Notes: a model not told the origin generated them from the sequence alone. Shown: positions 44,243 to 54,450, numbered from the stretch's first letter. The stretch is DNA of 64,000 nucleotides from Rhodoblastus sp963736175 (GCA_963736175.1 CAVTNU010000009.1:1-64000), one strand, 5' to 3'. Numbers and translations are program-made.

Positions 44243-46234
44243 ATGCGAGGGAAGATTTTCACAGCCGGTGCGGCGCATTCCGTTCTCGCTCTGGCTTTCG
44301 CAGGCGCTTTCGCCGCCGGCCCGGCTCATTCGGCCGATCTGCCGAGCCGGAAGTCCGCGCCTGATGCCGCCGCTAGTGACGCGTGGGACGGATTTTACGT
44401 CGGCGGCCACGTCGGCTTAGCCTTCGGCTTCAGCCAATGGTCGGCCAATCCCAACGCTCCCGTTTTCGGGACGGCGCAATCGGTTTCTCACGACGGCCAG
44501 ACGGGGCCTTTGAACGGCGGCTTTCAACTTGGCTGGAATCACTTGCTGAGTCAGAGCCTTCTTATTGGGTTTGAGGCCGACGCGACCTTTCCTGATTCAA
44601 TGCGCTCAGGTCAGACCGCCGCCTCCGGCGCCCTGACCGTCGATGAAATTGAGGCTTATGCGTCGCTGCGTGGGCGCTTCGGCTATGTCGCCGGCAATTG
44701 GCTGGCCTACGCCACAGGCGGATTGGCCTTCTCGCGCGACATTTTGACGCGCAACAGTCTGGCGGCGCAGGACAGCGACTATCTGACCCGCTATGGCTAT
44801 GCCGCCGGCGCTGGCGTGGAAGTGCGGCTGTCGACCGACTGGAGCGCCAAACTCGAATATATTTACGACGGTTTTCCGCGCTCCAGCCTGTATTTCGCCA
44901 ATGCCGGCCAGACCTATGCGTCCAATCTTGGCGTCCATAACCTGACGCTCGGATTGAATTATCATTTCAACGCGGACGAGAACGCCAAAGGCGTTCTGTC
45001 CGATATGGACAATTGGAGCATTCACGGCCAGACCACGGCGATCTGGCAGGGCTCCCTGCCGATGCGCGCCGCCTATTCCGGTCCGCAGAGTCTCGGGCCG
45101 GGCTTCATCGCCCGCGACACCGTCAGCGCGACAGCCTTCCTCGGCTACCGCATTCAGCCGGGGACGGAAATCTATTTCAACCCCGAACCGTTCCAGGGTT
45201 TCGGCCTTGACGAGACCCATGGCCTTGGCGGCTTTTCCAACGGCGAAGCGCAAAAGGGCGGTTTCGCCTTTCCGCATTACAACACCTCGCGGCTGTTCGT
45301 GCGCCAGACGTTCGGACTCGGCGGCGAACAGGAGCAGATCGACGACGGCGCCAATCAGTTCGGCGGCAAGGTCGACGTCTCGCGGGTCACCGTCACGGCC
45401 GGTAAAATGGCGGTCGGCGATATCTTCGACCAGAACGCCTATTCCCACGATCCGCGCGGACAGTTCCTGAACTGGTCGCTGATGGACGCCGGCGCCTTCG
45501 ATTACGCCGCCGACCAGAAGGGCTATGCCTGGGGCGCCGTGGTCGAACTCAATCAGAAGAACTGGGCGGCGCGTGTCGGCTATTTCCTCGAGCCGAGCGT
45601 TCCCAACGGCAATGATTTCGACGCCTCGTTCGGCAAGGGCCAGACGATCGCCGAGTTCGAAGGCCGTTACCAGCTCTTCGGCCAGCAAGGCAAATTGCGG
45701 CTTGACGGCTGGTACGCCGACGGCAATGCGGGCAGCTTCGATCAGGCGCTGGACAATCCGGCGATCGGCGTCGCCAATATAGCTTTGACGCTCGCCCACC
45801 GCGCTGAATATGGCTTCATTGTCAACTTCGAACAGGCGGTCAGCGACAATCTCGGCCTGTTCTCGCGCCTGTCCTGGCGGAGCGGCGGCACGCAGATCAT
45901 GGCCTGGACCGATATCGACGAGAGCGTTTCGCTCGGCGCGAGCCTCAAGGGCGCGGCCTGGGACCGTCCGCAGGACACCATCGGCCTTGCCGGCGTCGTC
46001 AACGGCTTGTCGAACTCCTACCGCAACTTCCTGGCGGCCGGCGGCTTTGGCCTCAACGTCGGCGACGGCGCGCTCGCCTATAGCGGCGAGAAGATCGTCG
46101 AGACCTATTATCAGATCGGCCTGAATAAATATTCGGCGCTGACCTTCGACTATCAGTTCATCGGCGATCCCGGCTATAATGCAGCGCGCGGACCGGCCAA
46201 TATTGTCGCCGCCCGCTATCACGCGCAATTTTGA
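44243..46234 (+). CDS. OprB-type carbohydrate porin with N-terminal Opa-like barrel
   Basis: A 663-aa outer membrane protein. A signal peptide (LALAFAGAFAAGPAHSAD) is followed by an about 210-residue eight-strand barrel of the rhizobial Omp25/Opa type (WDGFYVGGHVGLAFGFSQ, SLRGRFGYVAGNWLAYATGG, SAKLEYIYDGFP, HNLTLGLNYHF), then an about 410-residue OprB porin domain (WSIHGQTTAIWQGSL, SRLFVRQTFGLGGEQEQ, VTVTAGKMAVGDIFDQNAYS) ending ANIVAARYHAQF with a terminal aromatic, as in outer membrane barrels. It should let sugars through the outer membrane. ATG 44243 follows GGGAACGG; a TTG one codon earlier is unlikely. A fragment of a relative lies at 47790-48000. Confidence 0.9.
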   Translation: MRGKIFTAGAAHSVLALAFAGAFAAGPAHSADLPSRKSAPDAAASDAWDGFYVGGHVGLAFGFSQWSANPNAPVFGTAQSVSHDGQTGPLNGGFQLGWNHLLSQSLLIGFEADATFPDSMRSGQTAASGALTVDEIEAYASLRGRFGYVAGNWLAYATGGLAFSRDILTRNSLAAQDSDYLTRYGYAAGAGVEVRLSTDWSAKLEYIYDGFPRSSLYFANAGQTYASNLGVHNLTLGLNYHFNADENAKGVLSDMDNWSIHGQTTAIWQGSLPMRAAYSGPQSLGPGFIARDTVSATAFLGYRIQPGTEIYFNPEPFQGFGLDETHGLGGFSNGEAQKGGFAFPHYNTSRLFVRQTFGLGGEQEQIDDGANQFGGKVDVSRVTVTAGKMAVGDIFDQNAYSHDPRGQFLNWSLMDAGAFDYAADQKGYAWGAVVELNQKNWAARVGYFLEPSVPNGNDFDASFGKGQTIAEFEGRYQLFGQQGKLRLDGWYADGNAGSFDQALDNPAIGVANIALTLAHRAEYGFIVNFEQAVSDNLGLFSRLSWRSGGTQIMAWTDIDESVSLGASLKGAAWDRPQDTIGLAGVVNGLSNSYRNFLAAGGFGLNVGDGALAYSGEKIVETYYQIGLNKYSALTFDYQFIGDPGYNAARGPANIVAARYHAQF

Positions 46235-46383
46235 TCTGGACGCGACTGTTCCATTCCGTTCCGTCGACGAACAGCATAAAGGCGGTTAGGTCTCGGAAAC
46301 CGAATTTCGGCGGTTTGGGGGTTGATCGGGACTCTGTCGGACAGAACGACATTGCGAACCGGTTGAGCTTCTATATTCCGATA

Positions 46384-46404
46384 AATCTAGAATAATTCTA
46401 AATT
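46384..46404. promoter_or_regulatory. Irr-like iron control box upstream of peroxidase
   Basis: ATCTAGAA-TAA-TTCTAAAT: arms TAGAA and TTCTA are perfect and the extension has one mismatch relative to TTTAGAA-N3-TTCTAAA. It is about 90 bp before a di-heme cytochrome gene. Irr is the heme-responsive iron regulator of Hyphomicrobiales, so heme- or iron-linked control fits; the call is inference from pattern. Confidence 0.6.
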
Positions 46405-46490
46405 AGTCCAATTTCGTTGTCAGACGCCGGCGTCGCGAATACCAGTCGAACAAGAGAGCGGGCTGAGTCCCGCCGCTTGTGGAGACTCGA

Positions 46491-47726
46491 ATGACGACGA
46501 ACAGCGCCGTTGCGGCTTTAGGCGCAGCATTTTTTCTAGTGGCGGCGGGCGCGGCCGCCGCGGAGCCATCGGCTTCCCTCCGCGCCGCCGACGAACAGGC
46601 TTTGACAGACCCGCAATTGCTGGGAAAAAGAATATTCGAGGATGCGACCCTCTCCGAACCTCAGGGCATGTCCTGTGCGTCGTGCCATGCGCCGCGGCGC
46701 GCGTTTCAAGGCAATAACGGATCGCCTGTCGCCGCTGTCGCGCTCGGCGCCGCTCCCGACAAATTCGGGACCCGCAAGGTTCCGACGATCATGTACAAGG
46801 CCTATAGCCCGGCCTTCGGTTTCTACAAGGACGATGACGACGGCAAGGAAAAGATCGAGGCGCGCGGCGGCCAGTTCTGGGATGGCCGCGCCTCTGACTT
46901 CGCCGAACAGGCGTCCGGCCCGTTGCTCAATCCCGTCGAGATGAACAATCCCTCGGCCGAAGCGGTGGTCGCCAAGATCAAGCTCGCCCCTTATGCCGAT
47001 CTCGCCAGGGCGGTCTATGGATCGGACGCGTTCGACGATCCCAAGGCGGCAATGGCCAAGATGATGAAAGCGCTCGCCGCTTTCGAATTGTCCGAACGGT
47101 TCGCCCCATTCTCCTCGAAATTCGACGATTGGCTGCGCGGCAAGGCCGAGTTGAGCGCCGAGGAAAAGCGCGGCTACGCCATCTTCATCGACAAAAAGAA
47201 GAGCAATTGCGTCGATTGCCACGCCGGCAAACCGGAGTCCAAAGACCCCACTGACTGGATATTCACCGATTTCACCTATGACGCCCTTGGCGTTCCGAGA
47301 AATCCGACGATCCCGGCCAACGCCGATCCGAAGGTCTTCGATCTCGGCCTATGCAAGCGTCCAGGGCTTGAGGCGATCCTGCCGAAGGAGATCAAGCTCG
47401 CCTCGCTCTGCGGCGCCTTCAAGGTTCCAACCCTGCGCAATATCGCCGTGACCGGACCCTATTTCCACAACGGCGCCTTCGCGTCGCTACGCGACGCCGT
47501 CGCCTTCTACGCCACAAGGGATACCGATCCCGGACATTGGTATCCGAAGGACAGTAACGGCAGAATCAATAAATTCAACGATCTGCCGAAGGCGTACAAA
47601 GCTTCGGTGAACGTCAAGGAAGTTCCCTATGATCGCAAGCCGCGCCAGCGCCCGCATCTGAACGCCAAGGAAATCGACGCGCTCGTCGCCTTTTTGAAGA
47701 CGCTGACCGACAAGGGCGTGAACTGA
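46491..47726 (+). CDS. di-heme cytochrome c peroxidase family protein
   Basis: A 411-aa periplasmic CcP/MauG-type protein. Signal peptide (GAAFFLVAAGAAAAEP), then heme site 1 MSCASCHAPRRAFQGN and heme site 2 KSNCVDCHAGKPES, and the C-terminal FKVPTLRNIAVTGPYFHNG with the distal ligand region. It would reduce hydrogen peroxide with electrons from a small cytochrome, or oxidise a partner as MauG does. ATG 46491 (MTTNSAV) is chosen; the GTG at 46479 adds four residues. Irr-like box upstream. Confidence 0.92.
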   Translation: MTTNSAVAALGAAFFLVAAGAAAAEPSASLRAADEQALTDPQLLGKRIFEDATLSEPQGMSCASCHAPRRAFQGNNGSPVAAVALGAAPDKFGTRKVPTIMYKAYSPAFGFYKDDDDGKEKIEARGGQFWDGRASDFAEQASGPLLNPVEMNNPSAEAVVAKIKLAPYADLARAVYGSDAFDDPKAAMAKMMKALAAFELSERFAPFSSKFDDWLRGKAELSAEEKRGYAIFIDKKKSNCVDCHAGKPESKDPTDWIFTDFTYDALGVPRNPTIPANADPKVFDLGLCKRPGLEAILPKEIKLASLCGAFKVPTLRNIAVTGPYFHNGAFASLRDAVAFYATRDTDPGHWYPKDSNGRINKFNDLPKAYKASVNVKEVPYDRKPRQRPHLNAKEIDALVAFLKTLTDKGVN

Positions 47727-47789
47727 GCGAAGCGCGGCTGAAAAAGCTCGCCTTCGCCGGCTATTATCGACCCGGCGGCTACGTACGGT

Positions 47790-48000
47790 CGGGCTTATTT
47801 ACTGGCAGATCGCGGGCCGGCGCGAAAATCGGGAGCGGAGTTTTCCCAACGGCGAACATTTCGACATGTCCTTGAGAGGCGCTCAGGAAATCGTCGAACT
47901 GAGGGGCTACGCGGTCCTCGGCCAACAGGGCAAGCTTCGTCAGCTCAGTTTCATCGATAGGGGCAATATCCGCGTTTTCACAAGCTTCATCGCCAATCCG
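47790..48000 (+). pseudogene. OprB-type porin fragment
   Basis: One plus frame reads IYWQIAGRRENRERSFPNGE, then HFDMSLRGAQEIVELRGY and LGQQGKLRQLSFIDRGNI. This lines up with residues of the intact porin upstream (SVPNGNDFDASFGKGQTIAE, FEGRYQLFGQQGKLRLDGWY), so it is about 70 codons of a related porin. Nothing on either side continues it: left is the end of the peroxidase gene, right is the 198-bp transposon-like element. Remnant of a lost second porin gene. Confidence 0.7.
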
Positions 48001-48015
48001 GCGACGGCTTGCTGG

Positions 48016-48213
48016 CTAGAGCAGGTTGCTTTCATATGGAACCGCCGACGTAGCGGGCGGCCGCCGCAGCGCAACCCGAAGGGCCGGCCGCTTTTGCCTC
48101 ATGGGTGCGTCGAACGGCTTGGCCGTGTCCCCGACACGGCCTTCGCCCTTCTTCTGCCCCTGAGGCAAATGCAATCGGCGCAAGTGGTTCCATATGAAAG
48201 CAACCTGCTCTAG
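48016..48213. mobile_element. 198-bp palindromic MITE-like element
   Basis: Perfect 28-bp terminal inverted repeats lie at 48016-48043 and 48186-48213; each begins CTAGAGCAGG on its outer edge. CTAG with TA is the target of IS630/mariner-type elements. Inside are a further inverted pair TTTGCCTCA (48093-48101) and TGAGGCAAA (48161-48169) and a hairpin GGCCGTGTC-CCC-GACACGGCC (48121-48141), so the whole element can fold on itself. No transposase: a non-autonomous element. Confidence 0.88.
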
Positions 48214-48409
48214 ATATTCGCTCCGCAATTAATCTCCTGGCGCCGAACTTGGCGCCAGATGGAAGCCACCCTTTCGCCACTTGCGTCTTTCGGCCAGCAA
48301 GGCATTGCCCTCGGGGAACGAGCCCTTGGCTCAATCGCTTGCGAGTAGGGGGATTCACTAAACATATCTCACCTACCGAGGCGGCTGGCACAGGGATTGC
48401 TGTCCGCTT

Positions 48410-48437
48410 GTATGATGAATAATATAAATCATCATAC
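48410..48437. promoter_or_regulatory. NikR operator
   Basis: GTATGA, 16 bases, TCATAC: an exact match to the NikR consensus GTATGA-N16-TCATAC. The symmetry extends to nine bases per arm (GTATGATGA / TCATCATAC). It is 62 bp before the receptor ATG, where NikR with nickel would block transcription. From memory 23 of 28 bases equal the Escherichia coli nikA operator. Confidence 0.88.
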
Positions 48438-48498
48438 TGCGGCGGTCGATTTGCAATTCCTGGCACGCCAGAGCCATCGGGTTTGTAAGGGGGGAGGG

Positions 48499-50969
48499 AT
48501 GTCGAAAGAAAAAAGTTGGACCGCCGAGACGGTGTTTTTAGCCTTCGCATTTCTTGCGCCCGACTTGGCGCACGCGCAGTCGGCGCCTGGATCGGCGCCA
48601 GATGCGCCTCCCGCCGTGCCGGCGTCCGCGACGCCGCCAGCAAATTCGACCAGCCTGACAACACTGCCGACGGTGACCGCGCACGAGATCCAACAAGTAA
48701 AACCAAAGCCCGCGGCCCATGCAGCGCGCAATTCCACGCCGAAGAAAAGCCTTGCGGCGGCTTCGCGTCCACATTCGCAAGATCGCGCCGCCGCCAACCA
48801 TCCGACAGCTGCGCCTGCGCCTGCGCCTGCGCCGCCAAGCCAGAACGCCAAAACCACGCCCGATTATGGCGCGCCGAATGTTGGCCAGGGGCCCGCAATT
48901 GCGCCCGGAATGGCCAGCCAGATGACGATTTCCGGGCAAGACATCAATTCGCGGGCGGTGACTCGCCCCGGCGAAGTACTCGAAGCCGCGCCCGGCCTGA
49001 TCGTCACCCAGCACAGCGGCGAGGGCAAAGCCAACCAGTATTTTTTGCGCGGCTATAATCTCGATCATGGCACCGACATGGCCATCTGGGTCGACGACAT
49101 GCCGATCAATCTGCGCACCCACGCTCATGGTCAGGGCTATTCCGACCTCAATTGGCTCATGCCGGAACTGGTCGATACGGTCGAAGTGCGCAAGGGTCCC
49201 TATTTCGCCGATGAGGGCGATTTCGGCTCGGCTGGCAACCTGCATATCGGCCTGATCGACACCACTCCGGCCACTGTAAAAATGACCTTAGGCATGTTCA
49301 ATTATCAGCGCCTGTTCGGGATGCAATCCGCCAAATTGGGCGCAGGAAACCTGCTCATCGCCTTCGAACTCGGCCATTACGACGGTCCCTGGACCAAGCC
49401 GGATGACATGCGCAAGATCAATGGCGTCATGCGCTATTCGCAGGGCACGGCGACCGACGGCTTCACCATCACCGGCATGGCCTATTCCAATAATTGGAAT
49501 GCCACCAACCAGATCCCGCTGCGCGCGATCCAGCAAGGCGAAATCGGCCTTTACGGCAATGAAAACGCGACCGACGCCGGCGCCTCTTGGCGCACAGCCT
49601 TGTCTGCGCGCATCGCGGGAACCGAAAGCGACGGCTCGTGGAAGGCGAATGTCTTTGTCGCCAGAAGCATGCTCGATCTTTACAATGACTTCACGTACTA
49701 CCTGACCAATCCGACAGATGGCGACCAGTTTCACCAGCACGACAACCGCCTGCTGAGCGGCTTTGGCGCCTCGCGGACGTACGATTACAAGGTCTTTGGT
49801 CTTCCCACAGAAACTGTCATCGGCGTACAGGGCCGCGACAATTCCATCGACGTCGGCCTCACCGATACGCTCAATCGCGCATTCCTGTCCAATGTCCGCA
49901 CCGACAAGGTGCAGGATGGCAGCGTCGGCGTTTATGCCGAGAACACCATAAAATGGACCGACTGGCTGAAAACCACGCTCGGCTGGCGCGGCGACTTCTT
50001 TGCGACATCGGTTGATTCTATTTACGATTCGAATAACTCCGGCCATGTGAACGCCAGCATGGGCAGTCCGAAATTCCGCATGACCATCGGGCCGTTCAAG
50101 CAGACCGAATTCTTCATCGGCGGCGGCACGGGCATGCACAGCAATGACGCGCGCGGCGCCACCATCACCGAAGAACCGATCGACCGTGTCGCCAATCCCG
50201 CGGCGACATCGACGCCTATCGCCGCCTCGCCGCTGCTGGTGCGGACCATGGGCGCGGAAGTCGGCCTGCGAACCAAAATTATTCCTGATCTCGATTCTTC
50301 GGTCAGCCTGTTCTACCTGCACCAGAACTCCGAGATCATTTTTAATGGCGACGGCGGCGACACTTCGCCAAGCCGCCCGAGCGAACGCTATGGGATCGAA
50401 TGGACCAACCATTATCGGCCGACATCCTGGATCGACGTCGACGCCGATCTCGCGGCGACGCATGCGCGCTTTACGGGCTACGATTATGCGCAATTGGCGG
50501 TTTATCAATCGCTCGCCGGCTATCCGCAGGCGCAGATCGGCAATGGGCCAGGCAATTACATCCAAAATGCGCCCGCCATTGTCGCCTCGGTCGGCGTGAC
50601 GCTGGGCGAGAAGAAAGGCTGGTCGGGCAATTTGCGTTGGCGCTATCTCGGCGCGAGCCCGCTGACCGAAGACAATGTTTTCCGCTCGCCGCCGATCGGC
50701 ACTGTCAATGGACGCATCGGCTATGGTTTCGACAATGGCTGGCGTATCGATCTTGACGTGCTCAATCTGTTGAATTCCAAAACCAATCAGATCACCTACG
50801 CCTATGGCTCGATCATCAAGAGCGACAGCCTCTACGCTGCCTGCTTCGGCGGCGCGCCTCCTGCTTCCGGTAGTGGCCTTGCCGCCGCTTGCGCCAACGG
50901 CGTGATGGATTCTGTGCTCCATCCCATGGAGCCGCTCGCCATGCGCATCGCTTTGACAGGAATGTTCTG

Positions 50970-50970
<1 letters not shown>
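48499..50970 (+). CDS. TonB-dependent outer membrane receptor, predicted nickel
   Basis: An 823-aa receptor. Signal peptide (VFLAFAFLAPDLAHAQ), a long Pro/Ala-rich spacer (about 20-135, including PAPAPAPAPPSQN), a plug domain starting SQMTISGQDINSRAV and containing GKANQYFLRGYNLDHGTDMA and VDTVEVRKGPYFADEGDFG, and a 22-strand barrel ending with Phe. Histidines in HAHGQGYSD and DQFHQHDN could contact metal. It imports a metal or metal complex using energy from ExbB-ExbD-TonB, encoded directly downstream. The NikR operator upstream is the reason for proposing nickel. ATG 48499 has GGGGAGGG upstream; the TTG at 48397 is too early and lies before the operator. Confidence 0.9.
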
Positions 50971-51847
<877 letters not shown>

Positions 51848-51851
<4 letters not shown>

Positions 51852-52270
51852 GCGTTCGGCTCGACCATGGCGATCTGGATATGGACGAGATCCACGAGAT
51901 CAACGTCACACCCTTCATCGATGTCATATTGGTGTTGCTGATCATTTTCATGATCGCCGCGCCTTTGGCGACGGTCGATGTCGCTGTGGACCTGCCGGCG
52001 CTCAATGCGCAACGCCAGCCCCGGCCCGACAAGCCGCTGTTCCTGACTGTCCGCTCCGATCTGTCGCTGGCCTTGGGTGACGATGCGATGGCCCGCGACG
52101 CGCTTGCGACGGCTCTGGACGCTGCGACCGGAAGCAATAAGGATCAAAGAATTTTCGTGCGCGCCGACAAGAGTGTGCCCTACGGCGATCTGATGGAGGC
52201 GATGAACCTTCTGCGCGGCGCCGGCTATCTCAAGATTGCGCTGGTCGGGCTCGATCAGGATCGGCACTGA
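51848..52270 (+). CDS. exbD: ExbD energy-transducing protein
   Basis: A 140-aa ExbD/TolR-family protein with one membrane helix: EINVTPFIDVILVLLIIFMI holds the essential proton-carrying aspartate (FIDV) near residue 26, followed by a periplasmic domain with RIFVRADKSVPYGDLMEAMN. It works inside the ExbB pentamer to couple proton flow to TonB. It overlaps exbB at its start and tonB at its stop (TGATG). Confidence 0.95.
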
Positions 52271-53052
52271 TGGCGACGCGCGCGCTTCCGCCATTCCAGC
52301 TTCGGCGGGACGCCGTCCGCTGGGGAGGTAGCTTGGTTTTTGCGGCTTTGCTGCATATCGGCGTCGTTTGCGCTTTAGACCGGCGCCGCGATGAAACGAA
52401 CGACGAGTCCGGAACGCCCGTGGTGTTGATGGAGCTGGCGTCCGTTGCTTCCGCGCCGCCGACGCGACAGAGCGAACTTCCGTCAGGCCCGGAACAGGAC
52501 GAGTCGGAGGCGCAACAGGCGTCGCTGACCAAGCAATTCGAAAAGCGGCAGGACGAACCGCGTCAGAAGGACGAAATCAAGAGGGAAAATCCTGAAGCGG
52601 ACTTGCCATCGCTCGAAAAGCGGCCGGAACTGGACCATTTGGAAGCCGAGCAACGGCCGGCGGCGACCGAAGCGGCGGAGGCCACGACGGCTCCCAACGC
52701 CGAAAATGTGAGCGATCAGGTCAAAGGGCCGCCGGTTGGAGCTGATTCGTCAAATCCCTCGCCGGCCGTCGTCAGTTGGCGCAAGTCCATGCTTAGCCGG
52801 CTGAAGCGTTTTCATCGCTATCCGGCGACCGCCCATAATGCGAGCGGCGTCGCGCTCGTGGAATTCGCCATTGATCGCGACGGCCGATTGCTAACGCGCC
52901 GGCTTGTCAGGAGTTCCGGAAATAGATCGCTTGATCTGAATTCGGTGGAGCTTATCCAGAAGGCTGCGCCATTTCCGGCTCCTCCGCCAGGCGCTTCAAA
53001 TGCTTTTCTCACGATCTCAGTGCCGGTGCGATATGATGCGAAATCAAAATAA
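52270..53052 (+). CDS. tonB: TonB-family energy transducer
   Basis: A 260-aa protein. A single membrane anchor (GSLVFAALLHIGVVCAL, about 18-34) is followed by an acidic, glutamine- and proline-rich periplasmic spacer (about 55-165) and a C-terminal TonB domain with RLKRFHRYPATAHNASGVAL, VEFAIDRDGRLLTRRLVRSS and IQKAAPFPAPPPG. It reaches the TonB box of the receptor. Being dedicated to this receptor operon it is likely specific for the predicted nickel system. Confidence 0.93.
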   Translation: MATRALPPFQLRRDAVRWGGSLVFAALLHIGVVCALDRRRDETNDESGTPVVLMELASVASAPPTRQSELPSGPEQDESEAQQASLTKQFEKRQDEPRQKDEIKRENPEADLPSLEKRPELDHLEAEQRPAATEAAEATTAPNAENVSDQVKGPPVGADSSNPSPAVVSWRKSMLSRLKRFHRYPATAHNASGVALVEFAIDRDGRLLTRRLVRSSGNRSLDLNSVELIQKAAPFPAPPPGASNAFLTISVPVRYDAKSK

Positions 53053-53145
53053 TTCCTAGCGGGAAGGCTCTTTCCCGCTCGCCCGATATTGTCTCCGCGC
53101 GATTCCGCGACGAGTTCCGACCGTTCGCTTGTCGGAGCGCTCGTG

Positions 53146-53290
53146 ATGAGAATTCCGGGCCTTGCCCAGACCCGGACGGCCATTTTGTTCGCGGTCCTTG
53201 TCGTCGCCAACATCGTCGCCATCGACAATATCGTCCGAAAACTGATGCAGCGGGGCGACCAACCGCGCATGACGGGGCTGTTCTTTTCGC
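53146..53290 (+). pseudogene. NiCoT (HoxN/NicT) nickel permease remnant
   Basis: Reads TAILFAVLVVANIVAIDNIV then RKLMQRGDQPRMTGLFFSLG before losing homology. AIDN-RKLMQ-G-P--GFFFSLG is the signature after the HX4DH motif of NiCoT permeases, which take nickel or cobalt across the inner membrane. The HX4DH segment itself and everything after FFSLG are missing, so an internal deletion and a C-terminal deletion have occurred. It lies 93 bp after tonB on the same strand, as if once the inner-membrane step of the same nickel operon. The rest of 53053-53357 holds no other gene I can see. Confidence 0.65.
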
Positions 53291-53357
53291 TCGGCCCTCC
53301 ACAGGGCCAAGGATTACGACCGGCTGGAGACCTCGCCGCCAAGGGCGTGAATGGACG

Positions 53358-54305
53358 TCACGGCTTGGCCTGCGAAAGCGGGTGGAGGTCGCGCACCATC
53401 GCCTTCATGCGCTCGTCGAGCACGTGCGTATAGATCTGCGTCGTCGAAATATCGGCGTGGCCGAGCAATTCCTGAACGACGCGCAGATCCGCGCCGTTTT
53501 GCAGAAGGTGGCTGGCGAAGGCGTGGCGCAGCACATGCGGGCTGATGCGATTGGCGGCGACGCCGGCGGCGGCCGCGACGACTTTAAGATCGCGCGCGAA
53601 GGCCTGGCGGGTCAGATGGCCGCTTTCCGCGTCCGAGGGGAAGAGCCAGGGGCCTTCGCCAGGGGCGGCGGCTTTTTCGGTCAGCACGGCGCGATAATGC
53701 GCCATCGCCGCGCGCGCCTGTTCGGTCAGCGGCGTCAGGCGTTCGCGGCCGCCCTTGCCGCGCACGACAATGAAGGGGTCGCGTCCCCTCGCCGCCGATT
53801 TCGGCAGCGAGACGAGTTCGGACACGCGCAGTCCGGTGGCGTAAAGCACCTCCAGCAGGCAGGCGGTGCGGGCGGCGCGCAGGCGCTCGCCATAGGGCCG
53901 GGCGGCGTCGTCCAGTCCTTCGCGCGCGCAGGCCAGCAGCGCGTCGACCTCCGCGATGGACAGAATTTTCGGCAGCCGCAGGCCCTGGCGCGGGCCTTCG
54001 AGGATGGCCGCCGGATCGTCGGGTCGCAGTTCCTCGGCGCACAGGAACTTATGCCATTGGCGGATCGCCGACAGTTTCCGCGCCGCGCTCGTCGGCTTGA
54101 AGTCCCGTTCGGCCAGGCCGGCGAGATAGAGGCGAATGTCCTGCGTCGTCGCGCGCAACGGCGTGCTTTTGCGCTTGCGCAGAAATGCGGTGTAGTCGGC
54201 CATGTCGCGTCGATAGGCGTCGAGCGTGTTTTGCGCCGCGCCGCGCTCGGCGGCGACCATATTGAGGAATTCCTCGATCAATCGCTCAGCGGCGACGGCG
54301 GCCAT
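53358..54305 (-). CDS. xerD: site-specific tyrosine recombinase XerD
   Basis: A 315-aa recombinase that with XerC resolves chromosome dimers at dif. N-terminal SAM-like domain (FLNMVAAERGAAQNTLDAYR), catalytic residues in YATGLRVSELVSLPKS (Arg), HVLRHAFASHLLQNGADLRV (HxLRH), LGHADISTTQIYTHVL (His and nucleophilic Tyr). Length and motifs normal. It follows the 47-aa membrane protein gene by one base, and the pair diverges from aroKB, a conserved arrangement in Hyphomicrobiales. Confidence 0.94.
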   Translation of the reverse strand: MAAVAAERLIEEFLNMVAAERGAAQNTLDAYRRDMADYTAFLRKRKSTPLRATTQDIRLYLAGLAERDFKPTSAARKLSAIRQWHKFLCAEELRPDDPAAILEGPRQGLRLPKILSIAEVDALLACAREGLDDAARPYGERLRAARTACLLEVLYATGLRVSELVSLPKSAARGRDPFIVVRGKGGRERLTPLTEQARAAMAHYRAVLTEKAAAPGEGPWLFPSDAESGHLTRQAFARDLKVVAAAAGVAANRISPHVLRHAFASHLLQNGADLRVVQELLGHADISTTQIYTHVLDERMKAMVRDLHPLSQAKP

Positions 54306-54306
54306 T

Positions 54307-54450
54307 CTATTTGTTCAATTGGTTGGCGGGGATGATTTGCGTCATCTCGCGCGGTTGCGGCTCGACGAAGGCGACGAGCGCCATCATCGCGCCAAGCACG
54401 GAGCCCGCCAGAATGGCCAGAACGAATAGAAATCGAAATAAACTCGGCAT
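54307..54450 (-). CDS. 47-aa membrane protein upstream of xerD
   Basis: ATG 54450 opens a 47-codon frame: a basic N-terminus, one membrane helix (FLFVLAILAGSVLGAMMALV) and a short tail AFVEPQPREMTQIIPANQLN. Small proteins of this shape (FVEPxPRExT) sit at this place in many Hyphomicrobiales genomes; they are sometimes called histidine kinase by mistake. Stop codon is one base before the xerD ATG, so both are co-transcribed. Function unknown. Confidence 0.8.
   Translation of the reverse strand: MPSLFRFLFVLAILAGSVLGAMMALVAFVEPQPREMTQIIPANQLNK

Noticed and set aside
44606..46228. Minus-strand 540-codon open frame opposite the porin.
   Set aside because: Shadow of a high-GC gene; no signal, no motif, and the plus-strand porin is unmistakable.
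48214..48400. Cobalamin riboswitch before the TonB receptor.
   Set aside because: I could not find the conserved B12-box pattern; the NikR operator explains control better.
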